A stretch of DNA of 64,000 bases, from the NCBI RefSeq assembly GCF_029846715.1, contig NZ_JARVWW010000010.1, forward strand, positions 124,001 through 188,000, given 5' to 3'. Source of the DNA: Bradyrhizobium nivariense. GTDB taxonomy: Bacteria > Pseudomonadota > Alphaproteobacteria > Rhizobiales > Xanthobacteraceae. Below, one piece after another: positions 45,895 to 55,370 of this stretch (its first letter is position 1; the number at the start of each line of letters is the position of its first letter). Both the position numbers and the translations under genes were made by a program. The notes below the pieces were generated by a model. It had not been told where the DNA came from, did no database searches, and saw only the letters and a program-made list of their open reading frames with translations.

Positions 45895-46472
45895 CGAGAG
45901 CTCGCGGACGGCAGCGAATCGAGAAGCGGACGAGCGAGGTGCAGGACCTCATAGGCGACTGCATCTCCCTCTCTGGTCGGCTCCTGTTCAGACACCAGGA
46001 TGCGCGTGATTGTCCAATTCTGAGGATCCACCCCAACGACCGCAGCGACCGTTCCGGTCCGTTCCGCTGCTTCGCGATTGCGCGCGATCTCGGCGGCGAA
46101 GGCCGCGGTCAGATCGGCATCGACCGGAATGCTCAGCTCCTGCTTGTAGATGAAACGGGGATTATTGGCCCTGCCGCGGCGCGCGTCGAGCGAAAAGCGG
46201 GTTTGAATGTCCGCCCGGCCAAAGCTGTCAGTCACGACCTTGTAGCGGCCGCTCACCAGAAAATTCCGGAAGGCTTCATCCGTTCGCCAGAGATAAAGCG
46301 ACGAATAGCTGCTGGCGATCGCGCCGAAGCTTCCCCGCTCGCGCAGCAAAAATCCCTTGAAGTGCAGCTCAGGAACGTCGTTCCACAACGCGCCGCGCTC
46401 CTTGGCGCGGCTGCGGATGGTCCCGATGTCGTAGTCGGCAGGAAGCCGGTGAATATAGTGAGCGATGGTCAT
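45891..46472 (-). CDS. DUF4865 family protein
   Basis: A 193-residue protein starting MTIAHYIHRLPADYDIGTIR with IRSRAKERGALWNDVPELHF and YSSLYLWRTDEAFRNFL, the DUF4865 pattern. These proteins have a dimeric-barrel look and often accompany LysR and decarboxylase genes, but no activity is known. It heads the operon with the ADC-family gene and is divergent from LysR 46585. Confidence 0.78.
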   Translation of the reverse strand: MTIAHYIHRLPADYDIGTIRSRAKERGALWNDVPELHFKGFLLRERGSFGAIASSYSSLYLWRTDEAFRNFLVSGRYKVVTDSFGRADIQTRFSLDARRGRANNPRFIYKQELSIPVDADLTAAFAAEIARNREAAERTGTVAAVVGVDPQNWTITRILVSEQEPTREGDAVAYEVLHLARPLLDSLPSASSR

Positions 46473-46527
46473 TTGGCATTTTCTCTTCGTTGAACTTCAG
46501 CCCCGCGAAAAAGATAGCCCGCCATTG

Positions 46528-46553
46528 ATCATTTAAAAACGATATGGAATGAT
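46528..46553. promoter_or_regulatory. Inverted repeat in the DUF4865/LysR divergent region
   Basis: ATCATT and AATGAT are separated by 14 AT-rich bases, 32 bases upstream of LysR ATG 46585. The position and symmetry fit a LysR-type binding site for the divergent operon; this is inference. Confidence 0.35.
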
Positions 46554-46584
46554 GTTTCAGTGATTGAAAATCGGAATGATTGCG

Positions 46585-47442
46585 ATGAAGACGCTGGACA
46601 TCGAGGCAGTGCAGGCCTTCGTGCTGACCGCCGACCTGAAGAGCTTTACACGCGCGGCCGAGGCGATGGACACGACGCAGTCGGCCGTCAGCCTGAAGAT
46701 CAAACGGCTCGAGGACGAGCTCGGGCGCAGGCTGCTGGATCGGACGCCGCGGCTGGTGCGCCTGTCCGCGGATGGCGACGCCTTCCTTGCACCGGCGCGA
46801 ACCCTGCTTGCGGCCCACCATGGTGCATTCGGCTGCTTCGGCCGGGAGCGGCGCCGGCTCGTCGTCGGCATCAGCCACCATATTGTTGGCGCGGAGTTGC
46901 CGATCCTGCTGCGACGCATGAAGAGCGCAGAGCCGGGACTCGTGCTCGAGATCCGCGTATCCACCTCGCGCTCGGTGCTGGATGACTTCGATCGTGGCGC
47001 GATCGACGCCGCGATCGTGCTGCGCCACGACAACCGCCGGCGCGGCGGTGAAATCATCTTGAAGGAGACGTTCGGCTGGATGGCTTCCCCGGATTTCGAG
47101 CATCATGACGGAGAGCCGTTGCGGCTTGCCACGCAAGCCGACCCCTGTAGCGTGCGCAGTATGGCTGTGGACGCACTCAACAAGGTCGGAATCGCCTGGA
47201 CCGAAGTCTTCGTCGGTGGCGGCGTCGCCACCATTGGCGCGGCGATCTCGGCCGGCCTTGCCGTCGCAGCCCTCGGGCGGCGGGTCGCTCCTGTCGACAC
47301 AATCGATATCGGTAATCAGCTGGGCCTGCCTCCGCTCCCGTCACGGGACGTGGTGCTGCATGCGAGCCCCAGCGACCAACGGACCAAGCAATCATTGCGG
47401 ACACTGGCCGCGGCGATCCGTGCCACCGCGGCCAAACACTAG
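46585..47442 (+). CDS. LysR-family transcriptional regulator (second paralogue)
   Basis: A 285-residue LysR protein with helix-turn-helix KSFTRAAEAMDTTQSAVSLK and LEDELGRRLLDRTPRLVRL. Blocks such as FVGGGVATIGAAISAGLAVA and LPPLPSRDVVLHASPSDQRT match the paralogue at 42437. ATG 46585 corresponds to the paralogue start; ATG 46564 adds seven residues. It likely controls the divergent DUF4865/ADC operon. Confidence 0.9.
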   Translation: MKTLDIEAVQAFVLTADLKSFTRAAEAMDTTQSAVSLKIKRLEDELGRRLLDRTPRLVRLSADGDAFLAPARTLLAAHHGAFGCFGRERRRLVVGISHHIVGAELPILLRRMKSAEPGLVLEIRVSTSRSVLDDFDRGAIDAAIVLRHDNRRRGGEIILKETFGWMASPDFEHHDGEPLRLATQADPCSVRSMAVDALNKVGIAWTEVFVGGGVATIGAAISAGLAVAALGRRVAPVDTIDIGNQLGLPPLPSRDVVLHASPSDQRTKQSLRTLAAAIRATAAKH

Positions 47443-47585
47443 CTGCGATCGACAATTCTATTCTGCGATCGTGGCTCACGAGAGAACGTTCATTTCCTTC
47501 TGCGCCTGACTGCGAAATTGCCACGCGACCTCGATTGCCCGCAAATTGAAGGTAGCAGCTCAGCCTCATTGAACAGGAACTCTCA

Positions 47586-48545
47586 ATGCATCATTTCGCG
47601 TCCCGCCTGCGGGCCCTCGCCGCAGCTGCGCTCGTTGTGTCGTCGTTCGCCTGCCCGGCCATGTCCGAAGAGCTCCGCATCGGCTACCAGAAATCCTCGA
47701 CACTGACGGCAATCCTGAAGACGAACGGAGAGCTCGAGAAGGCGCTTGCGCCGCTTGGCGTCACCATCTCCTGGCACGAATTCACCAGCGGCCTGCCGCT
47801 GCTGGAGGCCATCAACATCGGCAGTATCGATTTCGGTGCCGACGTGGCCGACACGGTGCCGATCTTCGCGCAGGCCGCCGGCGCCAAGCTCGCCTATATC
47901 GCGGCGGAAGCCGCCTCGCCCGCGGCGCAGGCGATCGTGATTCCGCAATCGTCCCCGCTCAAGACAATCGCCGATCTCAAGGGCAAAAAGATCGCGGTGA
48001 CCAAGGGAGCCGGCAGCCACTATCTACTGCTCGCCGCACTGGCGAAGTCCGGGCTCAGCTTTAAGGACATCACGCCCGCCTACCTGACGCCAGCAGACGG
48101 CCGCGCGGCCTTTGTCAGCAACAATGTCGATGCCTGGGTCGCCTGGGATCCATTCCTGACCAGTGCGCTCCATCAGTCCAACGGTCGCATCCTAGCGGAC
48201 GGCAGCAACGGCCTCGCAAGCTACAAGCGCTACTATCTCGCTTCGGCGGCGTACGCCGACAAGCATGGCGACGTCCTCAATGTAATCTTCGCCAAGCTCT
48301 CCGAGACCGGAAAATGGGTGAAGGCCCAGCCGAAGGACGCGGCCACGTTGCTTGCCGGGCTCTGGGGCGTCGACGCAGCAACTGTCGAAGAGGCCAACAG
48401 CCACCGCTCCTACCAGGTGGGCGCGGTCACCGGCCCGGGCCTATCGGAGCAGCAACGCATTGCCGACGCGTTTCACGCCGAAGGCCTGATCCCGGTGAAG
48501 ATCGACACCACCGCGATCAAGATCTGGTCACCGAAGGGGTCCTGA
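47586..48545 (+). CDS. ssuA: SsuA-like ABC transporter substrate-binding protein
   Basis: A 319-residue periplasmic protein with a Sec leader (LRALAAAALVVSSFACPAMS). Family blocks are LRIGYQKSSTLTAILKTNG, GSIDFGADVADTVPIFAQAA, IADLKGKKIAVTKGAGSHYL and NVDAWVAWDPFLTSAL. This is the closest of the set to classic aliphatic-sulfonate SsuA. No permease or ATPase is adjacent; it may share components with the ssuCB genes at 56.6-58.3 kb. Confidence 0.9.
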   Translation: MHHFASRLRALAAAALVVSSFACPAMSEELRIGYQKSSTLTAILKTNGELEKALAPLGVTISWHEFTSGLPLLEAINIGSIDFGADVADTVPIFAQAAGAKLAYIAAEAASPAAQAIVIPQSSPLKTIADLKGKKIAVTKGAGSHYLLLAALAKSGLSFKDITPAYLTPADGRAAFVSNNVDAWVAWDPFLTSALHQSNGRILADGSNGLASYKRYYLASAAYADKHGDVLNVIFAKLSETGKWVKAQPKDAATLLAGLWGVDAATVEEANSHRSYQVGAVTGPGLSEQQRIADAFHAEGLIPVKIDTTAIKIWSPKGS

Positions 48546-48558
48546 GCCTCGCTGGCCG

Positions 48559-50274
48559 CTAAGCCGCGGTAAAGCCGTCACTTAGTCCGCGCTGGATATC
48601 CGGCACGGAGGCCAGCAGGGTCTGGGTGTAGGCATGCTGCGGTCGCCCAAGCACCGCTTCGGTGGCGCCCTGCTCGACAATCCGGCCGTCCTGGAAGACG
48701 AGCACGCGATCGCAGAGGTGCTCGATGACACCCAGATCGTGCGAGATGAAGAGCAGCGCGGTTCCAAGCCGCGATTGCAGCTCTGCCAGCAGATCGAGCA
48801 CCTGAGCCTGGATGCAGATATCAAGTGCGGAAACCGGCTCATCGCAAACGATAATGGCCGGCTCGGCCGCGAGTGCTCTTGCGATCGAGACCCGCTGACG
48901 CTGGCCGCCCGACAGAGAACGCGGCGGGCGATCGAGATGATCGGCGCTCAGACCAACCAGTTCGAGCAATGACACGATGTGGTCCAGGCGTGCGATGCGG
49001 CTCCCGTGTGACGGAAGATTCTCGGCGATGATGTCGCTGACGCGGTAGCGCGGATCGAAGCTGCTTAGCGCGTCCTGGGGAATGTATTGCAACTTACGGC
49101 GAAGTGGACGGCGCCGGCCCTCTGCGACGGACGACCAAGGTTGTCCGAGCAATCGCACCTCGCCCTCGTCCGGGGCAAGCAGGCCCAGAACGATCTTCGC
49201 ACAGGTGGATTTGCCGGAGCCGGATTCTCCGACAATGCCGAGGACCTCGCCCGACCTGACATCGAAGCTCACGTCCTGCAACACGACCGTCGCCGCGCGT
49301 CCCGCGGCTTTCGCGGAGACGAAGCTTTTCGAGATCTTCTCGACTTCAAGCACGACCTCACCGGCGGCCCGGCGCGCGGGCAGAGGCTCGCGAACGATGG
49401 CCATCGCTCCTCCGCTCGCGGCAGCGTCGAGCTCAAATCGCGCGGAAGCAAGCCGCGATCCCCGCGACTGCGTTGAAGGCACGGCCGCGATCAATTGCCT
49501 CGTATACGGATGTCGCGGATGCGTGAGGACATCGCGGGTCGGTCCGCTGTCGACCACCCTGCCATCGCGCATCACGATCACGCGGTCCGCAATCCCCGCC
49601 ACCACGGCGAGGTCATGGCTGATCAGGAGCAGGCCCGCACCCGCGCAAATTCTCTCGGCGAGGACCTGCGCCTGGACGGTAACATCGAGCGAGGTCGTCG
49701 GCTCGTCCGCGATGATCAGATCCGGATCGGCCGCGATTGCGGAGGCGATCAGCGCGCGCTGCCGCAGGCCGCCCGACAATTGATGCGCATATTGCAGGGC
49801 ACGATCGGCCGGATTGGGGATGCCGACCTTACCGAGCGTCTCCAGGGTCCGGTCGCGAATGGCGTCCGGATCGGTCAGGATACGATGGGTCGAAATGACC
49901 TCGGCGACCTCCTGGCCAATCGTGCGCAGGGGATCGAGCGAAACCAGGGCATCCTGCATCACGAGCCCCGTCACGGTCCCGCGCAGCTTGCGCCAGTCCG
50001 CTTCAGTGAGATTGCGGGCATCGCGACCCTTGATCTCGAACCGATGCGCGGCGGTCCTCGCTCCATCGCCGGCTAGATTGAGCAGGCTGCGCGCGGTGAT
50101 GCTCTTGCCCGAGCCGGACTCACCGACAAGCGCAACGCATTCGCCGGGCCTGATCGTCAGATCGAAATCGGTAACAATCGGCTTGCCGCCATTGGCGCCA
50201 GCAAAGCCGATGCTCAGCCCCTGCACCTCGACGATCGGCGCCGCGCGATCCTTCTGCGAAGCCACGCTGCTCAT
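48559..50274 (-). CDS. Dipeptide/oligopeptide-type ABC transporter ATP-binding protein (DppD-DppF fusion)
   Basis: A 571-residue protein with two complete ATPase halves. Half 1: GESGSGKSITARSLL, LSGGLRQRALIASAI and LIIADEPTTSLDVTVQ. Half 2: GESGSGKSTCAKIVLG, LSGGQRQRVSIARAL and IIVCDEPVSALD. Such fusions power peptide, nickel or glutathione importers. Its start overlaps the permease stop by four bases; it is the last gene of the dppABC-type operon. Confidence 0.92.
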   Translation of the reverse strand: MSSVASQKDRAAPIVEVQGLSIGFAGANGGKPIVTDFDLTIRPGECVALVGESGSGKSITARSLLNLAGDGARTAAHRFEIKGRDARNLTEADWRKLRGTVTGLVMQDALVSLDPLRTIGQEVAEVISTHRILTDPDAIRDRTLETLGKVGIPNPADRALQYAHQLSGGLRQRALIASAIAADPDLIIADEPTTSLDVTVQAQVLAERICAGAGLLLISHDLAVVAGIADRVIVMRDGRVVDSGPTRDVLTHPRHPYTRQLIAAVPSTQSRGSRLASARFELDAAASGGAMAIVREPLPARRAAGEVVLEVEKISKSFVSAKAAGRAATVVLQDVSFDVRSGEVLGIVGESGSGKSTCAKIVLGLLAPDEGEVRLLGQPWSSVAEGRRRPLRRKLQYIPQDALSSFDPRYRVSDIIAENLPSHGSRIARLDHIVSLLELVGLSADHLDRPPRSLSGGQRQRVSIARALAAEPAIIVCDEPVSALDICIQAQVLDLLAELQSRLGTALLFISHDLGVIEHLCDRVLVFQDGRIVEQGATEAVLGRPQHAYTQTLLASVPDIQRGLSDGFTAA

Positions 50275-51179
50275 GCGAGCCGCCCGTCAAATCTCTGTTG
50301 CAAGTGATTGCCGATCACGCTGAAGGCGATCACGGTCGCGGTGATGGCAAGGCCGGGAAAAACACCGGGCCACCAGGCGACGCGCAACACGTCTCGGCTC
50401 TCCGCCAGCATCACGCCCCATTCCGGCGTTGGCGGCTGCGGTCCGAGTCCGAGGAAACTCAGGCCTGATACGATCAGGATCGTGCTGCCGATGTAGACGG
50501 TGGCGATGATCGGGATGGCAACCAGGACGTTAGGCAGCACGTGCCGGACGAAGACCTGCCAGCGGCTCAATCCGTAGACCGCGGCTTGCGTCACATAATC
50601 GGCGTCCCTGATCAGCTGTGTCTGCGCCCGCACCACGCGGCCGAATTTCGGGATGCCGGCGATGCCGACAGCGATCGCGATATTGAGCATGCCCTGCCCG
50701 AGGAAGGTCACGATCAGCATCGCAAGCAGGACGCCAGGAAACGACGACAGCATGTCGAACAGGCGCGACACCGCCTCGTCCAGGATGCGGTTGCGCTGTC
50801 CGGCAAGGATGCCGAGCACGATGCCGAAGGCAAGGCCTACGGCGACACCGCCAAAGCCGATCAGGAGCGAGTAGCGGGTGCCGAAGATCGTTCGCGCGAA
50901 TACGTCGCGGCCCAGGCGATCCGTGCCGAACAGGTGGGCCCAGCCCGGCGGCTTCAGGCCTTCCGTGAACTCTCCGATCAGCGGATCGAAATGCGTGAAC
51001 AGCGACGGTGCCACTGCGGCAAAGATCAGTACGGCAACAAACAGAAATGACAGGATCAGTCCGAGCGGCAACCGGCGGCGCTCACGAATTTCGAACGCCT
51101 GTGTCTCCAGACCGGCAACATCGTCGGGCGCATCGAGCGCGACAGCGCGGTCGAACGAGCGGTGAGATGGCGCGGTCAT
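50271..51179 (-). CDS. Dpp-type ABC transporter permease (DppC family)
   Basis: A 302-residue inner-membrane permease. The N-terminal anchor (LGLILSFLFVAVLIFAAVAP) is followed by HLFGTDRLGRDVFARTIFG and the EAA loop QAAVYGLSRWQVFVRHVLPN. ATG 51179 overlaps the dppB-type stop (ATGA), which fixes the start. Confidence 0.92.
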   Translation of the reverse strand: MTAPSHRSFDRAVALDAPDDVAGLETQAFEIRERRRLPLGLILSFLFVAVLIFAAVAPSLFTHFDPLIGEFTEGLKPPGWAHLFGTDRLGRDVFARTIFGTRYSLLIGFGGVAVGLAFGIVLGILAGQRNRILDEAVSRLFDMLSSFPGVLLAMLIVTFLGQGMLNIAIAVGIAGIPKFGRVVRAQTQLIRDADYVTQAAVYGLSRWQVFVRHVLPNVLVAIPIIATVYIGSTILIVSGLSFLGLGPQPPTPEWGVMLAESRDVLRVAWWPGVFPGLAITATVIAFSVIGNHLQQRFDGRLA

Positions 51180-52093
51180 TGAGCCCTCAGCCTTGGATCG
51201 ATCAGCACATAGAGAATGTCGAGAATCGTTGAGGCCGCGACGTGGATGAAGGCCGCGAGCAGCACGACTGTGAGCACCACCGGCACGTCGTGGGTCAGCA
51301 CCGCGCCCAATGTCACGGTGCCCAGCCCCGGTCGGCCGAACACCTTCTCGGTGATCACGGCACCACCAAGCAGGCCGCCAATCAGCCAGCCGCCGAGGGT
51401 AACGACCGGGAGCAGCGCATGCCGGAGCACGTGGCGCCAACGGATCACGAACTCGCCGACGCCACGTGCGCGCACGGTCGTCACGAAGGGCTGGCCGAGT
51501 GTCTTCTCCATGGCCTCGCGCAGCACCTGTGTCAGCAGGCCCGCCGTCGGCAGCGCCAGGGTGATCGACGGGAGAACGAGCGAGCTCCATCCTTCCGCGC
51601 CAGATACCGGAAACCATCGCAAATTGAACGAGAAGGCCATCAGGAGCAGGATGCCGAGCCAGAACACCGGCGTAGAGGCGAACACCAGCTCGACGAACGA
51701 GGCCAGCTCCCGCGAGAATCGCCCGCGCCCTGCCGTCAGAAGCGCGATGGCACCGGCGAGGACGATGGCGAGGAGACCCGCCGTGAGCGCGAGTTCGACC
51801 GTCGGCAGCAGCTGCGACCCGACGACCTCAATGACCGGCTGACGCAGCACATAGGACGTCCCGAAATCGCCGCGCAGAATTCGGAGCACGAAATCGAGAT
51901 ACTGCGCCAGCAGGCTGCGATCGAGGCCCCACTCGGTCGCGATCGCCTCGCGCAGGCCGGGATATTCAAGATCGCCGGCCAGGATGTCCTGGATGCGGCC
52001 CGGCAAGGCGTGCAGCGCGAGAAACGTCGCCGTCACGCTTGCCCAGGCCACCACCAGGCTGGTGAACAGCCTGGAGATGATGCGGGACCACAT
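51176..52093 (-). CDS. Dpp-type ABC transporter permease (DppB family)
   Basis: A 305-residue permease starting MWSRIISRLFTSLVVAWASV. Visible are the periplasmic loop with LRGDFGTSYVLRQPV and the EAA region FVTTVRARGVGEFVIRWRHV. ATG 52093 lies five bases after the binding-protein stop. With DppC it forms the channel. Confidence 0.9.
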   Translation of the reverse strand: MWSRIISRLFTSLVVAWASVTATFLALHALPGRIQDILAGDLEYPGLREAIATEWGLDRSLLAQYLDFVLRILRGDFGTSYVLRQPVIEVVGSQLLPTVELALTAGLLAIVLAGAIALLTAGRGRFSRELASFVELVFASTPVFWLGILLLMAFSFNLRWFPVSGAEGWSSLVLPSITLALPTAGLLTQVLREAMEKTLGQPFVTTVRARGVGEFVIRWRHVLRHALLPVVTLGGWLIGGLLGGAVITEKVFGRPGLGTVTLGAVLTHDVPVVLTVVLLAAFIHVAASTILDILYVLIDPRLRAQ

Positions 52094-52097
52094 CGGC

Positions 52098-53714
52098 CTA
52101 CTTCTTCGCGATCCAGAAATCGTAAGCGCTGGACGGTGAGTCCAGGCCGGCCTCGAAACCCAGACCGTTGACATTGCTCTTCGCCGCCAGGAACCAGCTC
52201 GGCGCGAACAAGGGCACGATGAAAGCCTGATCAACACCGCGCTTCTGGATCGCGTCAGTGAGCTGCCGCTTACGAACCGGATCGGTGGTTTGCAGCGACT
52301 CGTCGATCTGGCCGGTGATCTCGGCATCTGGATTGGGAATGTTGGAATAGAGAAAGCCCTTCGATCCCAGCATGTCCCAGAGCTCGCGCGCCGGGTCCGA
52401 CGGATTGTCTGTGTTGGGGTAGATTGTCCAGGTGCCGTTCGCGTTGTTCTTGGCGTACTCGCCCGCCGTGATCAGCCGCAGGTTCAGATCCAGACCGACA
52501 TTCTTGCGGAGCGCGGCCTGAACGCCCTGGATCAGGATATCGCGGCTGTCGCGCACATAGGGCTGGGGATAGCCGACTTCGATCGACAGGCGCTTGCCGT
52601 CCTTGGTGCGGAATCCTTCGGAGTCGCGCCCGGTCCAGCCGGCTTCATCGAGCAGCTTGTTGGCACCGGCGACGTCGTTGCCCCAGGAGCCGACCAGCGC
52701 CTTGTTGTAGGCTGGGTTGGCCGGGCCGATAATCGACCAGGCGCGCGGCACCGTGCCGAGATAGACCTGCTTCACGATCGGCTCGAGATCGAAACCGTCG
52801 CGCAGCGCCCGGCGCACGCGGACGTCGTCGGCCGGAGCCTTCGTGTAGTTGATGTTGAACGTGAACGAGGTGCTCGCACCCGACGGACCAGTCAGGAGCT
52901 TAAAGCCCGGCTGCTCCGCGAACAGCGGCGCGTCGGTGGGCTGCACGCCCTCGATCAAATCGACCTGCCCCGACGTCAATGCGCCGGTCCTGACGGCGTA
53001 TTCCGGAAGGAAGCGGAACGTCACGCGGTCGAGATAAGCCGCGCCGTTGTGGGCCGCATTGCCGGGCGCCCAATTGTAGGCCGGATTGCGCGCGAACACG
53101 GCGGACTGGCCGCGCGTGTAGCTCTCGAACACGAACGGACCGGTGCCGGCCAAGGCGGCGCCGCCACCGCAGAGGTCACCCTTCTCGAGCGATTTGGGCG
53201 AGATCAGCCCCAGCTTCACGTTCGAGGTCGATTCCAGGAAGCTCGAATCCGGGCTCGCGAGCACGAGCTTGACCGCGTAGGGCGACACCACCTCGGCATG
53301 ATCGTAGTTCGGAAGTAGCGACACCGCCGTGACGGCGTTTTCCGGCTTCTTGATGAAATCGAAGTTCGCCTTCACCGCGGCGGCATCGAACTTCTCGCCG
53401 TCGTGAAAGACGACGTCCTCGCGGAGCTTGTAGGAATACTCCTTGCCGTCGGCCGAGACCGACCATTCCGCGGCGAGCCACGGCGCGAAGGTGCCGTCGG
53501 TCTTCTTGGCGATCAGCGAGTCGATATAGTTGCGGGCGACGAAGAACGCCGCCTGCTGCGACGAACGATGCGGATCGAAGCAGGCCGGTTCGGTCGTGAC
53601 GCCCCATTTGAGCGCGCCACCGGAGACGGGCTGCTCCGCGGCAAGTGCCGCATTCGTCGCGAGCAGCGCAATCGCCACGCCGCCCATCAGCAAATTATTC
53701 TTCTTCATCCGCAT
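52098..53714 (-). CDS. ABC transporter substrate-binding protein, family 5 (peptide/nickel/opine type)
   Basis: A 538-residue extracytoplasmic solute-binding protein. The Sec leader (LLMGGVAIALLATNAALAAE) precedes LKWGVTTEPACFDPHRSS, then YSYKLREDVVFHDGEKFDA and GTGPFVFESYTRG. It is the first gene of the operon and faces the DszA-like gene across a 315-base region. The ligand is not predictable from sequence. Confidence 0.92.
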   Translation of the reverse strand: MRMKKNNLLMGGVAIALLATNAALAAEQPVSGGALKWGVTTEPACFDPHRSSQQAAFFVARNYIDSLIAKKTDGTFAPWLAAEWSVSADGKEYSYKLREDVVFHDGEKFDAAAVKANFDFIKKPENAVTAVSLLPNYDHAEVVSPYAVKLVLASPDSSFLESTSNVKLGLISPKSLEKGDLCGGGAALAGTGPFVFESYTRGQSAVFARNPAYNWAPGNAAHNGAAYLDRVTFRFLPEYAVRTGALTSGQVDLIEGVQPTDAPLFAEQPGFKLLTGPSGASTSFTFNINYTKAPADDVRVRRALRDGFDLEPIVKQVYLGTVPRAWSIIGPANPAYNKALVGSWGNDVAGANKLLDEAGWTGRDSEGFRTKDGKRLSIEVGYPQPYVRDSRDILIQGVQAALRKNVGLDLNLRLITAGEYAKNNANGTWTIYPNTDNPSDPARELWDMLGSKGFLYSNIPNPDAEITGQIDESLQTTDPVRKRQLTDAIQKRGVDQAFIVPLFAPSWFLAAKSNVNGLGFEAGLDSPSSAYDFWIAKK

Positions 53715-54029
53715 CACCCGCGCTCGCTTCTACTGCCGCCCGCGCGATCGGCGCATCGAACATCACCAAATGAGAGACGATGGGCGTTTGCGCTTCATTC
53801 GATCCACGCGAGGCGTTATCTCTTGTTGCATCGCGATGTAATTCGCGGTCGCGCGCAAACGCAACACGCAAAGGGTCGCGACGACGCGCGCGAACGCAAT
53901 TTGAAAAATAATTCGCGCAGCCGCGTCGCCGATGGATGAAATCAACGACATCACACGCCAATCCGACAATTCGATGCTGCCCGCTTGTTGCGCATCGCGA
54001 TCGACCAACACACTGAACCCGGAAATGCC
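53715..54029. promoter_or_regulatory. Divergent promoter region (Dpp operon / DszA-like gene)
   Basis: 315 bases between divergent genes, with AT-rich patches (aatttgaaaaataattcg near 53900). It must carry the control sites of both units. I could not place specific boxes. Confidence 0.4.
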
Positions 54030-55370
54030 ATGCCGCCACGTCAACTGCATCTGAACGTCAATTTGCTTCACTCCGGCGTCTATCCGTCGGCCTGGCGACT
54101 GCCGGACAGCGATCCGCGCGCCTGCTTCGATCTCGGTCATTACGTTCGGGTGGCCCAGATTGCAGAGCGCGGCAAGCTCGATGCGATCTTTCTGGCGGAT
54201 TCACCGGCGGTCAACGATCGCATCGACTACCGCTCCTTCACATCGCTGGAGCCGACCATCGTGCTGGCGACGGTCGCGGCCGCGACGAAGTACATCGGCC
54301 TGATCGGAACGGTATCGACGACCTACAACGAGCCCTACAACATCGCGCGCCGCTTCGTGACGCTCGACCACGCCAGCGGCGGGCGTTCGGGCTGGAACGC
54401 GGTCACCACGGCGGACGCCGCGTCAGGCCGGAATTTCGGCCTCGCGGCGGTGACGGAGCACAAGGCCCGCTACGAGCGCGCCAAGGAGTTCACCGAAGTG
54501 GTCCATGCGCTGTTCGACAGCTGGGAGGACGACGCCTTCGTCGGCGACAAGTCGAGTGCGCGTTTTGTCGATACATCGAAGGTGCACCCGATCAACCACC
54601 GCGGCCCGCATTATTCGGTGGCTGGTCCCCTGAACGTCCCGCGATCGCCGCAGGGACGGCCGGTCACGGTGCAGGCGGGCGGGTCGAACGACGGACGCGA
54701 TTTCGCGGCCGCCTATGCGGAAGCCGTGTTCACGCTGGCGCAGTCGATCGAAGAAGGCATCGCCTATGCGCGCGATCTGCGTACGCGCGCCGCCGCGTAT
54801 GGCCGCCTCGCTGACTCAATCGTCATCCTGCCGGGACTCGCCACCGCTATCGGCAGCACCGAAGCTGAAGCCAGGAAGCGGCAGGACGAGCTCTGGGAGC
54901 TGGTGCCGATCGAGTACAGCCTAGCGCGCCTCGCCGGCACGCTCCAGATCGACCCGGCACTGCTCGAGCTCGATAAACCTCTGCCAGATCCCCTGCCGCT
55001 GCCGGTCAACGCCAATCACACGATGTTCCAGGGCACCGTCAACCTTGCCCGGCGCGGCAATCTCACCGTCCGCCAGCTGATCCGTGCGCTCGGCGGCGGT
55101 GTCGGCCATCGCATCATCGTCGGCACGCCGGAGCAGGTCGCCGACGACATCGAAGCCTGGTTCAAGGCCGGCGCCGCCGACGGCTTCAATTTGATGCCGG
55201 ATGTGCTGCCGTCCGGGCTCGAAACCTTCGTCGATGCCGTCGTGCCCATCCTTCAGAAGCGCGGGCTGTTCCGGACCGAATACACGGGATCGACGCTGCG
55301 CGATCATTTTGGCCTGCCCCGACCGGCGAGCCGCTTTGCGAAACAGGCGCCGGAAGTGGCCTCGGCCTAG
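54030..55370 (+). CDS. NtaA/SnaA/DszA-family FMNH2-dependent monooxygenase
   Basis: A 446-residue LLM-class monooxygenase collinear with DszA (dibenzothiophene-sulfone monooxygenase). Shared blocks are RQLHLNVNLLHSG, IAERGKLDAIFLAD, ISTTYNEPYN-like VSTTYNEPYNIARRFVTLDH, SGWNAVTTADAASGRNFG, GPLNVPRSPQGRPVTVQAG and GAADGFNLMPDVLPSGLETF, ending FRTEYTGSTLRDHFGL. The family oxygenates C-S or C-N bonds with reduced FMN. ATG 54030 (MPPRQLHL) fits the family start; an upstream ATG at 53985 adds an odd 15 residues. It converges on another LLM gene. Confidence 0.88.
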   Translation: MPPRQLHLNVNLLHSGVYPSAWRLPDSDPRACFDLGHYVRVAQIAERGKLDAIFLADSPAVNDRIDYRSFTSLEPTIVLATVAAATKYIGLIGTVSTTYNEPYNIARRFVTLDHASGGRSGWNAVTTADAASGRNFGLAAVTEHKARYERAKEFTEVVHALFDSWEDDAFVGDKSSARFVDTSKVHPINHRGPHYSVAGPLNVPRSPQGRPVTVQAGGSNDGRDFAAAYAEAVFTLAQSIEEGIAYARDLRTRAAAYGRLADSIVILPGLATAIGSTEAEARKRQDELWELVPIEYSLARLAGTLQIDPALLELDKPLPDPLPLPVNANHTMFQGTVNLARRGNLTVRQLIRALGGGVGHRIIVGTPEQVADDIEAWFKAGAADGFNLMPDVLPSGLETFVDAVVPILQKRGLFRTEYTGSTLRDHFGLPRPASRFAKQAPEVASA

